A DNA stretch of 64,000 nt from Escallonia rubra (GCA_033065855.1 JAVXUO010002486.1:1-64000); one strand, 5' to 3'. Shown: positions 49,845-62,012, counted from the stretch's first letter. The notes: a model not told the origin generated them from the sequence alone. Program-made: numbers and translations.

Positions 49845-52800
49845 CTTCTTTGTGGTACGGGACCGAATCGTTGGAGGAGGTAATTAGGGTTTATGTTCCG
49901 ATTGAGGGAGGAAGTGTGAAATCCCGATTGCCATTTCCTTGGAGACGGGGAACATGACTACATACCATGGTTGACGAGACTGGTAGTTAACGACTAGTCT
50001 TATGGTTGACAGGAAGGTACGTTGCAAGAACTGGCTCTTCACGTTAAAACGGTCATTAGTCTGAAGGTTTCGAGCAGAAGGTACAACTCCCATCACCTAA
50101 TTATATGTTTTGTTAAGCATGCTGCTCCCTTGTTTGTAAAATTATACGAACACCCCCTTCATATTTGAGATCGAGTATCCATTTGCCTGTTCCATAGCAT
50201 TTACGTTCTTCAAAATCGTCGATAGAGTTTGAAAACTCAAAATGCCACTCCGTTATAATTTTCAGGCCCAAGTCCTTTCGACCCTAACTCTCTTGTCGCA
50301 TGCGGACCTGAACCATTGGCGACGGTGGTGGATTGGTGGTAGCGAGATAGTTCGGGTAAGGTGGTTGGGAGATGGGGGTCATAAAAGGTGGTTTCGCATG
50401 AGTTGCCGATGGTGGATTGGTACTAGACGGTTGGAGCCCCTTGTTGTTGGGCGATGATTTTTGTGTTGTTGGTAAAAATGAGTTTTCGCTTGAGAGAAAG
50501 AGTTCTGGTTATGTTACGGGTTCAAGATTAAACATTCTGAGTTTAAGGGCAGTCAAGTTACCATCTATTAGAATCTCATGACGAGGGGGTCATGAGTATT
50601 ATTAGATATAAAGTCAGGGAGTGAGAGCGTGAGTGTAATTTTTTTCAAATTCCCAAGTAATTGTTATTTTTGGTTCATTTAGAACTCATATCTGATTTGT
50701 AAATTAGTAACATGTTCTTTTTGAGCTACGAGATGGATAATTTAACTGGTTAGCAGTCTAAACGAGTCAATAGCCCAGAAAGCACTCAACGGGTTTCTTA
50801 ATCTTTACCAAGTAGGATTGCATATTGTAAAATTGGCAGTGAGATTTAGTTGGGCTGAGGCCCACCCATTTCAAGATGAGCGAGAGAACACGACACGTGA
50901 AGTCCAAAGCATTATAGAAGACTGGCTAACATTATCTGGTTTCTGGGATGGGCCATGGTCCGGGACAAGTTCCACTGATCCAAGGCTATTTCACACTTGG
51001 GTGCGCCTTTAAGATTGTCTGATAAGGGGATCTAGTATCGATCGATGCTAACACTCGCCCGAAAATATTTTCAAACGCTACTAGATATATATATATGTGC
51101 ATCTACTGAAATTCTGACGTGATTATATTCAAATATTACTACTTACGAATTATCAAGCAGAGGTTATCGATTATACACCAAGAAACGTAAGTTGATTTAT
51201 GAAGAATTTTAAAAATTACAAGAAGTTATTAAAATACCAATTACAAGAGGTTCGACTTTGCTTTAAAAACATTAAGTTCTAGGTTTTGACTGAAAAATTA
51301 GACGAACACTTAAGATTTGCTTTTTAGGAATTCAAAACTAGAGTCTCGGTTTCATTTAGAAGTGAGAACTTGATAAGGAATTTTAGAGTGTGTAGCACTC
51401 CAATGAATAGACATGACAGAAATCTTAAGGAATAACTTTACGATCGTTCATTCCAAGCGCAATGCCGACACGTCACATTAATTCTGTGTGTCTGCGTGTG
51501 CGTGTGTTTTGTTTTCTTGCTGAACGTATTATCGTATTCATAATCCTCCCCATATAAAGCCCCATCAACGACCCCGCCGGGCGGGTGGTGGACAAGGTCG
51601 TGTGAAAGAAGCGTATGTCGTACATAAATGATTAAAGGTGACTTAACATAAAATCATTTCAAATGTAAACCCTATGAGTTTAGTTAGTGATTGTCTTTTC
51701 ATTATAAAGCAAACCCCAACTATGTGGTCAATATCTTCTGTCCTTTAGTTGACCTAACAACTGATTATCGCAATTGATGATCAAAAGATCCTCTTTGTGT
51801 GTGTGTGTGCGTGGAATTAATAAGACGTTTAATCATCATAAGCGAGAAATAGTTACAGAGCACATGAAAGAGATGTAGCTGCTGGCCAATAATAATAACA
51901 TGTCTAAAAAGTCAAGTCTCCCACTACGGCCAAAATTAGGTGCAGCACCCAGTTAAGTACTTGGCTAGCGCTTTAGTATAAAATAAAATTCATAAAAGAG
52001 AAAGACACCAATGTTTGGACCTATTTGCGCTTAAAAGGCCCATTTGCAATCAGTTTGCAAGCAAATCGTTATAATCGATTTTAGTGTGTGGATTCTTTTT
52101 TACCTCAAGATTTCTCTAAAAATAGAAACTAAGAATAAATAAATAAATAAAATACGCCCACAAAGACAATAAAATCACCTATACTATAAAGAAGTAGTGG
52201 ACAAACAAAAAACCTAGATTTTAATTAATGATGAGAGTTTACAGGATATAAGGAGTTAGGTCTAAAACCTGAATTTCGCAGGATACCTTGTAACGAATAA
52301 AAGAAAAATACTTAGATTTAGGTCATGAATTTGCTTTGAGGTTCTCTTTCCCTCGATTCTTCCTTTTATTCTTTTTTCAAAGATAATCGTCATGTAACTG
52401 CTGAAAATTTGTCTTTTGTGATATATTCTCCAATTGATGTCGATCACATCGCTTTTATCAACAGATGTATAAAATCTCTAGTGCAAAATAGGCTCCACAC
52501 TTTATGAGCTTTAACTGTCCTTGACATTACTCAACGTTCATAGTCATCTGTCGTTGACAACAAAAATCAATTCTAAATATGATAGCGGATAACTTACATC
52601 TTTAAAAAAATTTATCATGTACACGCGTTCACATTATACTAATCGCTCTAAAATTTCAATTTCATATGCCAACGGAAGCTCATCTTTATCGCCTCAATCA
52701 ACAATTAAGAGGAGATAAGACGAAAAAAATACCCATGCAATAGAGACCAATGCTTGGGCGCCACCGCTGTCTGCTACCACAAAAAAAGTGAAAGAGACTC

Positions 52801-53040
52801 GTAATAGAATTAGAAATGGTAGAACCCACCGGCCTTCTAGCCGCCCGTGAAACAGGAACCACCGAAGACACGCCATCTGCACCGCACCTTGACTCGCAGT
52901 CGCTCGTGCCCCACCGGCACGTTTGGATGTATTTCACAAACTCTCTCTCAGCTCTCCACTTTTCCACAGCTTATTATTAGCCCACCGTCAACCTCTTACC
53001 AAGTCCAAAGCCATGATTGAAGCAAATCAAATCTTTTTTC
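49845..53040. other. Intergenic, TTG1 upstream region and AT-rich DNA
   Basis: Contains the TTG1 promoter side. A GGT-rich segment at 50320-50460 resembles the GC-rich centres of the window's MITEs, but no termini were found. Short TG-rich microsatellites lie near 51485 and 51800. No gene seen. Confidence 0.45.
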
Positions 53041-53905
53041 TAACCGCTAATGTCCGTCCAACTTTTGCGCTAAAATCAAAACAAGGGAAAATTAACGCAG
53101 TCTATCAAGTACAAGTCTTTCTTTTTGAACTTAGAAGTGACTAGTAATGGTGTCGTTTAGGGGAGTTAATGAATAATTTTCGCTCTGTCTTTTCAAATGA
53201 GCTGATTTAAATGGATGCGTTGCGGTTACTGTCGGGAATGTAAAAAGACAGTTATAACGTTCTTAATGCGATAATGAATGAACGGTTGCTAAATATTGTC
53301 AGAATTATCTTTGTCAACATGTTTATGGATGATTTGTAACAGTACTTTTCTACTGTCACTAATTAATTGTAAAGAGACTAAAAGCGCGTGGTGTCGCTAT
53401 GTAAGAGTTCTAGTTATATTCTTACAATCAAGATATCAATCAAAAGATTTTCAACTTAACGCCCGTGTCCAACTTTTGTACTAAATTCAAAACAAGGAAA
53501 AATTCTCGTAGTCTACCTAGCACAAGTCTTTCTTTTTGAACTTGCAGCAATCTTACTAGAAGGTAGATACAAGTTCTTTTCATCAGGGTTTACTTAGAAG
53601 TAACAGTAATGGATAGTGGAGCTAGTGAATACTTTTCTTTCTATTGTTTCAAATGAGCTGATTTAAATGGACGGTTTGTGTTTACTGTCCGGATCGTAAA
53701 AAGATATTTACAATCTTCTTAGTAAAATAATAAATAAACGGTCCCAAAATATTGCCAGAATTATATGTATCTACACCTTCAGCCACAATTTTTAATAGTA
53801 TTTTTTTATTGCCACTAGTTAATTGGAAAGGGACTAATGTCGCTATTAAGAGTTTTTCCTATATTCTTACAATGAAAATCTCAATCAAAAGATTTAGATT
53901 GGAGG
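53041..53905 (+). repeat. Two-unit tandem duplication, about 430 bp units, diverged
   Basis: Unit 1 (53041-53456) and unit 2 (53457-53905) match along their length in the same order. Shared anchors are CAACTTTTG, ACAAGTCTTTCTTTTTGAAC, CAAATGAGCTGATTTAAATGGA and TATATTCTTACAAT, then CAATCAAAAGATTT. They differ by many substitutions and small indels, so the duplication is not very recent. No coding or terminal-repeat feature is seen. Confidence 0.85.
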
Positions 53906-53953
53906 AACAACCAACCCCCACGGGTTAAACCGTTCAGTTCACCTGATAATGAA

Positions 53954-54140
53954 ACTCTAAATTGATAATATCAATTATGCGGACCAAAATATCAGTGACG
54001 TAAATCAAAACATGATGATGTAACTCTAAATTGATAATATCAATGATGTCGCGGATCAGAATATCGGTGACGTAGATCAAAACATGATGACGCAGCTCTA
54101 AATTGATAATATCAGTGAGTGACGTAGATCAAAACGCAGG
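53954..54140 (+). repeat. Tandem repeat, about 70-bp unit, 2.5 copies
   Basis: Units start at 53954, 54023 and 54095 with CTCTAAATTGATAATATCA. Each carries a TGACGTA(A/G)ATCAAAAC segment; the third unit is internally shortened. TGACGT is a bZIP/TGA-type core, so three copies are arrayed here by chance or by selection. Confidence 0.85.
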
Positions 54141-54572
54141 TAAAGGGAGGAGGACGGAGAAGAATTTCAAAAAAACCACGCCATCTTACAAAACAACATG
54201 GTGTCCCGAAATACAAAAGCAAATCGAGATATAGATTTTTCAATAATTGCATGGGGGCTGGATGCAAAGTTTTTCCACATGAGTCAGTATATATTTGTCT
54301 CATCAATCAACCAAAAGCAAGCACCCCCCACCCCAACTCAGAAGTTAGAAGAAAAAAACATGGAAGAAAAGAGGGAGAGACGAAGACTTAAAAAAGAAGG
54401 TCAGGCCACAAACTAAATGCGCTTTTTCTAAAGGAGAGGATCACTTTTTAAGAGATTGAGATTCTCTGGTGTACAATATATTTACTGTGATAAAAAAATA
54501 TCGCTACAGAATTTACAGAAATATAAGATTATTGTTGTAAATTTTGACGACAATGATAAAAATATTTTCAGT

Positions 54573-54949
54573 GAAATTTTTTTGTTGATAGAATTGTTAC
54601 AGCAAATATCCTGTGTTGTACAGCAGGCAAAAAAGGAAAGATGAGCACCAAAGCCATATCCTCCACCCGACAGTGGATGTTCCCCTTGATAAGAAATACG
54701 AACTTAAAAGACACGTCGAAAGTAGAACCACATACAAACTACCCAAAATATGATCGCTGAAATTTTGTTGTTGATAGAACTGTTACAGCATATATCCTGT
54801 GTTGTACAGCAAGAAAAAAGGAAAGATGAGCACCAAAGTCATATCCTCCACCCGACAGTGCATGTTCCCCTTGATAAGAAATACGAACTTAAAAGACACG
54901 TCGAAATTGAAAGTAGAACCACATACACACTACCCAAAATATGATCGCT
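54573..54949 (+). repeat. Recent tandem duplication, 186 and 191 bp units
   Basis: Unit 1 (54573-54758) and unit 2 (54759-54949) are nearly identical from GAAATTTT to AAATATGATCGCT. Differences are a handful of substitutions and small indels (for example an extra ATTGA before AAGTAGAACC in unit 2). The open frames across it are short and unrecognised. Confidence 0.92.
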
Positions 54950-55272
54950 ACGAATCCCATGTTAGTTGAATGTAGCCACATAATTTTGCTAGACATAGAA
55001 TCACTTACGTGGCTTTGCAGATCGGTCATATGAAAGACATGCATTTTTTTCTTATACATATCCAAATAGACCTACTAAAGTCGTTCCCTAGAGTTTTCTT
55101 TCTTGGGTAACAGTGATATTAATATGTTACATATGTGCCTTTTGGCTTGTGACGATGACTCAGTCACTCAGTGCTAATCACATGACAAGAGAGACAATTG
55201 TTCAACAAGAAATGAAAAAAATGACTAATTTATTAAAATAATCGAGCATTTTTCACATGCGCAATTTGTAGT

Positions 55273-55383
55273 TTTTTTTTTTTTGGAATTTTGTTAGAAC
55301 TGCAATTCATATATAACCCGTCGATATGGGAAATCGAACTCGGGACCTCGAGGCCCCTTGCCATCTCCACCACGCCTTGGGTT
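55273..55383 (-). mobile_element. tRNA-derived SINE with target-site duplication
   Basis: A short element of about 111 bp is flanked by a 16-bp imperfect direct repeat, ATGCGCAATTTGTAGT at 55257-55272 and ATGCACAATTTGTTGT at 55384-55399. On the minus strand it begins with an A-box-like stretch (GGTGGAGATGG) and carries a B box (CCCGAGTTCGATTTCC). It ends in an A run (T run at 55273-55284). This is the standard structure of a plant tRNA-derived SINE. The B box explains the tRNA-like signal. Confidence 0.8.
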
Positions 55384-55706
55384 ATGCACAATTTGTTGTT
55401 ATAGTCTTTCGTTTGTCATTTACGAGATGTATTTCTTTTTACAGGATGCGACAAATATATGTTATGGCGACATAGAAATTCCTCGGTGACAAAACTCGCT
55501 TATGCCATGTGTACGTGTGTAATTAATCACCGTAATAAACGATATTGAAACTTGTAACTTCACTAGGGGATTCAAACTTTTTATGAAAAAATGTTAGACA
55601 ATCACGTTGTTTTGGAAAAAAGAACAAGTCGATAACCAGACAGGCTACGAGTGCGCTAACAAGAGCGTATCTTTGCAATATAGTGGACTCGATTATATAG
55701 TTCGGT

Positions 55707-56448
55707 GGGATTGATTAAATCTTGGTCAAACCTGATTTAATCTAGATTAAATCAGGTTTGTGGGTGTTTGGCAAAAGAGATTAACAGATTTAATCCATCT
55801 CCAAAAGCTAAAAACTGATTTAATCCATAATCCTCAAAAGTGAGGATTGTGAAATAATCACTTTTTTCATAATCAGGTTTGACCATGTAATTTACCATCC
55901 GATCCCTATATTTTTTACAAAAAGACCTCTCATACCCCTTAATTAATTAGATAATTGCTGGAGTTTATCTCTTCTCTACTAACCTTTTTTTTCAATACTA
56001 ATGTTCGTGATGCTATCTGTGATGCAATTTCTACTAGATAAATTTTTTTTTTTTTTTTGCGCAAGATAAACTTTATTTGTAATTTTGGGATGTTATCGTA
56101 CTATAAGCAATAACGTGAGATTGTTTATGTTTTTTAATTTAAAATAAAAAGTAACAACTTTTGTAGGACGTGAAAATAGTTATTTTCATAATTTATTTGG
56201 GCATTATAATTATTTACGAATAAAAGTTATGTTAACGTTGCATGGATATTATAAAAATTGTTTATTGAATGCCTTCTATGGTCATTTTGTTATAGTGAAA
56301 CTGATTCAAGTACTTTCTATCCAAACACTTTTTATAAATTTAATCTAATTAACAACTACTTTTGCCAAACAGCAAACTGATTCTGATTAAATCAGATTTT
56401 GAAAACTAATTAAGATTTAAGTAGAATCTGCTTTTTTTAATCAATCCC
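55707..56448. mobile_element. 742-bp TIR element, non-autonomous
   Basis: The left end GGGATTGATTAAA (55707-55719) is inverted at the right end as TTTTTAATCAATCCC (56434-56448). Sub-terminal sequence is full of inverted and direct GATTTAATC / AAATCAGGTTT motifs (55730-55830 and 56340-56400). The centre is AT-rich with no transposase. The size and dense sub-terminal repeats suggest a MITE or small deletion derivative. A T run at 56041-56059 may be a later insertion or simple expansion. No target duplication was established. Confidence 0.65.
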
Positions 56449-57770
56449 AAACGGGCTCAGAGTATTGAATGGGTATTATGATACGATTTCTCGTAATGCA
56501 TTGCAAATCCTAGGAGTGCAAATCATGTCAATATAAAAGGCGGTTCATTGTGTGTGGTTGTATAAACTAGTACTAGTCCTTTGTTACACCTTGTAATATT
56601 AATGACATTATTATGCTCAACATCAAAGTTTTGGCTTTGCATAAGTGATCATGTCGACCACAAGGAAAGAAGGCAATCACATTGAGCATTAAGTTAAAGA
56701 AATATTTATTGGTACTTCTTGTTTTTCAAATGACACTTTTGTTACATATATTATTACAAAGTATTACCGTGTACGATATAAGACACCATGTAGGGTAATT
56801 AGACTTTATTTTCCTGAGATATGGTACTTATTACACTTTACGGATCTCTTTAACTTGATTATGAGGTGATCAAATTTGATTCCATATAGAATAACTCAAG
56901 TTGCTAAGTATTTGGCAAACACACTCAACGAATTCAATGATCTTTCAAAGGCGAAAAAACTGAATAAATCGTTATCCAAGAAAGCAAGGATGGTGAATTG
57001 ATGGCTTTTCTATAACAAAGTCTGACCAAGTAATTAAACTATCAAAACGTCTTTCTTAACTACAAAAACCTTTAGCACTTTTTATTCAATCATAAATCTT
57101 TGGTCATTTTGTCACATTGAAATTTGTTAAAAGTAGCTTAAAGCTAATTTTAAAAGTTGATCAAGATTTAAAAGTCTAAATTTTGCTTTCAAAAACAATC
57201 TCAAACAAGCCCAATGTGCTAAAGACGTTTGATCTGAAAATTGACTACAAATTTCCTATTAGTTTTGAAATATGTATTCAATTATTCACATAAATTGCTC
57301 CACATCTATCTATATATTACATGCACTATTTTTAAGATTACGAAAGTAAAAAATCCAAACAAGCAAATAACAACTCTTGCTCCTAAGTTTACATAAATCC
57401 ATTTTTAGATTACTTTTAAGATTACTATAGTCAATTTTCAATTTTCAACAAGGAAAGTATAACTTTTGAGTTAGAAAACTTAGGCTTAGATTTGTAATTC
57501 TTATAACAAAATATGAGCAATTCAATAGAGTGGTAAAAATAGAACAGCAAAAGTAATTGAAAGTAATTCAACATAAAGTCTAGATAGAATTATGTAATTG
57601 AGAGTAGTAAAAGCACATAAAGATAGTTGCTTCATGAGAATCACGACAAAGTCGATGTCGTAAAAACGTTATTGCCTTCCTACTTCAGGTGCTGACGGCA
57701 GATTTAAGGTGAAATTCGTTGATGTGATAATAGAGTAGAAAACACTAAGTTCATAAACTTAATAGCTTCA

Positions 57771-59746
57771 GGACCAATCTATGTCACACCTTATGGTCTT
57801 GTATACATGGACAGTTATCATTCATTGATTGGACCACATAAGGAAGCTTAAAGGCTTGGCAAATTATGAAATTGTACAAACAATTTTAAAAAATGCCAAC
57901 GAGTAAAGTATTTTATAAATTACATAAATCAATACGAGTTAATAATAATTGCATTATTAAATCATTTCATCATTTATAAATAAGTAAATACCGTACAATC
58001 GTACCTCATAATATTATTTTAATGCTATCGTACATTTTTATTTTATTAAAAGATTCCAATAACCCCCCACCATTTTGATAAAATAAAATGGCAATTCAAA
58101 TGTTTAAACGGCCACTAACGAGATAAAATTGCACTATTCTAACATAATTTGAAAGTGTTTGCAAAGTCAAGACACATACTCATAGACATATACACAATGA
58201 TAAATATAATGACAATTTTCATGAAATAATATTATTATTACTAATTTTTTTTCACAAAATAAAGTCATTCTTTTATTTATCTAGATAAACTAGACTCGAC
58301 TGATTAAATTCATTTGCGCAGCTCCATCACATAAACATATCAAACCAAAATTGAAGAACTGCATTTGCTACACTACTTAGTCACACAAAAAGGCGGAATA
58401 TGTAATACATCTCAACATCAATAACAATAAATAAATAAATCCAGGAGTCGTGCCTCCACTATATTAATTGGTTCATAATACACATGTACGTCCAAATGTG
58501 TGATATAGACAATTACAAATAAAAAACTTGCTGGTACAAAACATTAGAAAGTCTTTCATCGATTTTTAGTCTTTAGTGTTAGTAAGTTTTCATAATCCGC
58601 AAAAGTAATCTTATGCACCATGTGACCTTAATATCGCCTAATTTCCGAAGCCTTGTACCTCTAACACAATACTGCAACAAAATTTGATATGCTAGAAAGC
58701 CCTTTCCTTACATATAGTCTATAAACCATAACACCCGCACACAAAAACCATGTAAAAATTTATCACTTTATTTTGAACCACCTACTAGAGACTTGCGATA
58801 CGGAGAAACATTTGATAAAATATAGTCATAGCAAGAGTGAAAATGCTCAAAGAATATCATATCTTTAGATATGATTGCTTTTTACTTGACCTTAGTAAAT
58901 CGTTATTTTTTTTTTTCTTTACAGAAAGAGCTGTACCAAATCTGCACCATTTCATATTTTGTTCATGTGTTAATAATAAAGGCAGATTTTTACTCGATCC
59001 GTCCCTATTTTAATTGATCATATTTTTTTTTTGGACTGTCAAATTTTTTTTTTATCACTTTCCAATCTAAGAAAGATTTCATAAGTGTTTTTTTCCATGT
59101 TTACATTTCTTTAAAACAAATTTATTCTATTTCTCTCTCTACATCTAAACCTTCATCAATCTATTTTTCTCTTTCCTGACCCACTTTCTTCTCTCGCTTT
59201 CTCTTTCTTGCGGTAAAATGAAAAATTCATAAAATACAACTCATATCATAAATAAGTGTGCAAGTCAAAGTGATCGAATAAAAAGGGACCAAGGAAGTAT
59301 TTTACTAGAAAAGGTCTATTTAAGCTACGTACAAATCAAAAGCATATAACGTCAAACTCTTTGCCTGTTTACCAAAAATATATACTAGATATATACAAAA
59401 ATGTACCGTGCAAGTGTGAAATACAGTGTATGAATACGATATTGGAGTAAGCACGAAATTTAGAAAACTGAGTAGTTTTAAGATCAATCTATGTCACACC
59501 TTGTGGCTCATATACATGGTCAATTATGATCTATTATTGGGCCACATAAGTAATATTAAAATCTTCATAACTCATGTAATAGTCACAACAATCTTCAATG
59601 ATGCTAAGTAGAAAAGTATATCATATATTGCATAAATTAATATGAGTAAATGATATTCATTGTCGCCTTCATTCATACTTTATAAGCATAGCTTGCAATA
59701 CGTTATGGATTTATAAGTACATTTTATTTTGTTAAAATATTCCAAC
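57771..59746 (+). repeat. Dispersed direct repeat pair (57771-58061 and 59481-59746)
   Basis: Two blocks of about 270-290 bp share CAATCTATGTCACACCTT, ATACATGG, GGxCCACATAAG, CATAAATxAATA and TACATTTTxATTTT in order. They have the same orientation and lie 1.7 kb apart. They are clearly diverged. This may be an old transposon family or a segmental duplication. The sequence between them is AT-rich and contains a Stowaway MITE. Confidence 0.7.
58991..59299. mobile_element. Stowaway-type MITE (Tc1/mariner)
   Basis: The left end TACTCGATCCGTCCCTATTT is matched inverted at the right end by GGGACCAAGGAAGTA. This is the plant Stowaway terminus (TACTCCCTCCGTCCC), with TA at both borders as the expected target duplication. 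The element is about 309 bp and non-coding. Confidence 0.8.
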
Positions 59747-60281
59747 ATCTTGTTAGTGTTAAGATTACAAAGATCATCCCTTAAACTACTGTTAAGATTA
59801 CAAAAATCAAATCTAAAATATGACAACTTAAACGGAAAAAGAAAGTGTTCTTATTAAGAGTTCAACTAAAAAGTATGTAATACATAATAATGACGTTTTC
59901 TCTGATAAAAAAAGGTGAAGAGAAACATAATTATACTAGATAGCCTTAGAGAGCATTAATAAAATTGAGTACAATTAGGCTTCATACCGGAGAATTCTAT
60001 AGAACTCAGGAAAATTGTAGAACAATTTAGACACAAGGGAACATAGAAAAGGTAATTATCATATTAATATATAGTATAATCTAACATCCGCAAACGAGGG
60101 TCGAAGACTAGAACATGGAGTCAACTCAGCCCCACGCCAATGGCTTTTCATTTGCGAGATTTGCTGCATAAAATACCATGCTCATCACCTTCCTCGAAGG
60201 TGCCGAAACATTGACACACAGACACACGCTGTAGGTCCATTCCTCCCCCCTCTTTACCCCCCACTCTTGCCACAGGAACCC

Positions 60282-60842
60282 ATGGAGCCCACGGTCTTAT
60301 CCAGTGGCTTCCGGTACACTAGCCTGCCGGAGAGTTATGTCCGGCCGGAGACCGACAGACCAAAACTATCCGAGGTGTGGGAGCTGGAAAACGTTCCTGT
60401 AATTGACCTGGGCTGTGGCGATAGAAGCCTGATAAGCCAACAGATAGGCGATGCCTGTCGAGATTTTGGCTTCTTCCAGGTGTTTAAAATTAGAAACTTT
60501 CTTTCACCAATTCATCCCTCCCATTTTCATGTACACCAAAACGAAAAAGTATGTCTCATATGCCCTAATTGTAATCATGTGCTTTCTTCGCCAGGTGATA
60601 AATCACGGAGTATCAACGGAGGCTGCAGCAAGAATGCAAGAGGTGGCTCGTGAATTCTTCCGTTTGCCCGTAGAAGAGAAGATGAAGTTGTACTCTGACG
60701 ACCCATCCAAGACCATGAGACTCTCCACTAGCTTTAATGTGACCAAGGAACAGGTCCACAACTGGAGAGATTATCTCAGGCTTCATTGCCATCCTTTGGA
60801 CAAATATACCCCCGAGTGGCCTTCCAATCCCTCTTCTTTCAA
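60282..60842 (+). CDS. DMR6: DMR6-type 2-oxoglutarate/Fe(II) oxygenase, 5' exons only (partial)
   Basis: Exons 60282-60479 and 60595-60842 join in phase and encode the first 148 residues. The start is MEPTVLSSGFRYTSLPESYVRPETDRP. The DIOX_N domain carries VPVIDLG, DACRDFGFFQ|VINHGV and AREFFRLPVEEKMKLYSDDP. Then follow the very characteristic KTMRLSTSFNV and NWRDYLRLHCHPLDKYTPEWPSNP. These match Arabidopsis DMR6 (AT5G24530) closely. DMR6 hydroxylates salicylic acid (salicylate 5-hydroxylase) and restrains immunity. The exon ends CAA|GTAAGA. No exon carrying the catalytic HxD...H motifs occurs before the window edge, so the gene continues beyond 64000 with an intron longer than 3.1 kb. The alternative is a fragment. 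The DLO1/S3H paralogue is possible, but adjacency to TTG1 favours DMR6. Confidence 0.88.
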
Positions 60843-60898
60843 GTAAGATCTCTCCCTCCCTCCTCCATTTCTTGTATGGTCGATCCATCGCGTCGATA

Positions 60899-61128
60899 TC
60901 CGATGCGTCAACACATTTACGCAAGCGGTTCAAACTGATCCGATATGTCAACACTTTTACGTAAGCGATTCAAACTGTTGCACGAGTACATTTTAACGTT
61001 GTCTGTACCTTGTCTCGTAACAACGACGTTGCATGTACATACCTAGGAATATCGTGAAATGGAACTTTAAGAAAGTGCACATACGAAAGCGTACTGTTCA
61101 AGTGCACATACAAAAGCGTACTGTTCAA
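60899..61128 (+). repeat. Two small tandem duplications in the DMR6 intron
   Basis: A 40-bp pair (60899-60938 and 60939-60977, each ending TTCAAACTG) and a 27-bp pair (61075-61101 and 61102-61128, each ending GCGTACTGTTCAA). The 27-bp units differ by one base, so that duplication is very young. Confidence 0.9.
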
Positions 61129-61743
61129 GTTACGTGCCTCATATAAGAAGGAGGACATTATAGCCGGCTTAAAGTTAATTTCTTTTTAACTGGCTTTGGT
61201 TTAGATGGGGTGTGGACCCCAGGAGAAGCCTAGTTAGGAGGCAATTAATAAAGGTAAAAGTTTTCATCTTTTTGTCCACGGGATGAGATTCCATTCCCCC
61301 ACATGCACGAATCCATAGAATCTCACTGGAACCTCATCCTCCTTGAAACCCTAGCTTAGACCCTGATTCCTGCAAATGTTGTTCACGGGACAAAAGTTTC
61401 TTGAGGCTCTTTTTAATACATGATTCGTGAAGCAAATGTGTCCGAGGAATATCTGGTTTCAAGCTTAGACAGCACTTAAATTAGATGAATCACTTTGCAC
61501 CATGCAAAAAGCCAACAAGAAGCACATGACACACACAAACACTAATAAGCTTTACACTAATCTTCTTTGTCTAACAAGGACAAACTAAGAACGTATACAA
61601 AAATGTTACAGTTACCTAGGCAGAAGAAAGCTATGGCTGAACAAAAGCCTGAGCTTTCTTATGTGTCATGAGTTGAGCCACTTTATTTCTGAAGTTAGAC
61701 AAAGATCCTGATTTACCAAAAAATGACCCTCACTTGCTCTTTT

Positions 61744-62012
61744 TTTTGATAAAGATCTAAAATAGCATTGATAAAAAAGCTTTTGTAGCAATTACAACCG
61801 CCAAACGGCATAAAAGGCCACGACAAACCCCTAACTCTGTATACACATAAATTTATAACAACTAATCTAGTAAACTTATACACATTATAATTGAACTAAA
61901 GTAGAACAAATCTTACACTTTAACTCAACTTAAAGTAACATACCCAATTTACAAATTAGCAAATCAAAACAAACGAAACATAAAAATAAAGAAGACACAA
62001 GAACAACGTGGA
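61744..62012 (-). mobile_element. LINE-type truncated retroposon with 13-bp target-site duplication
   Basis: A perfect direct repeat, CACTTGCTCTTTT, flanks the block at 61731-61743 and 62013-62025. On the minus strand the element ends in TATCAATGCTATTTTAGATC, then TTTATC and A residues, similar to the L1-type tail at 26090. About 269 bp with no coding domain. It lies in the long intron after exon 2 of the DMR6-type gene. Confidence 0.65.

Larger units (their letters stand above)
54950..60281. other. Repeat-rich AT-rich intergenic region upstream of the DMR6-type gene
   Basis: Apart from the listed SINE, TIR element, repeat pair and Stowaway, I see no gene over 5.3 kb. A block at 56940-57205 resembles a decayed relative of the 742-bp TIR element. 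The DMR6 promoter should lie just before 60282. Confidence 0.5.

Noticed and set aside
55320-55380. tRNA gene suggested by a B-box-like sequence
   Set aside because: No cloverleaf; the flanking duplication and A tail show it is a SINE.
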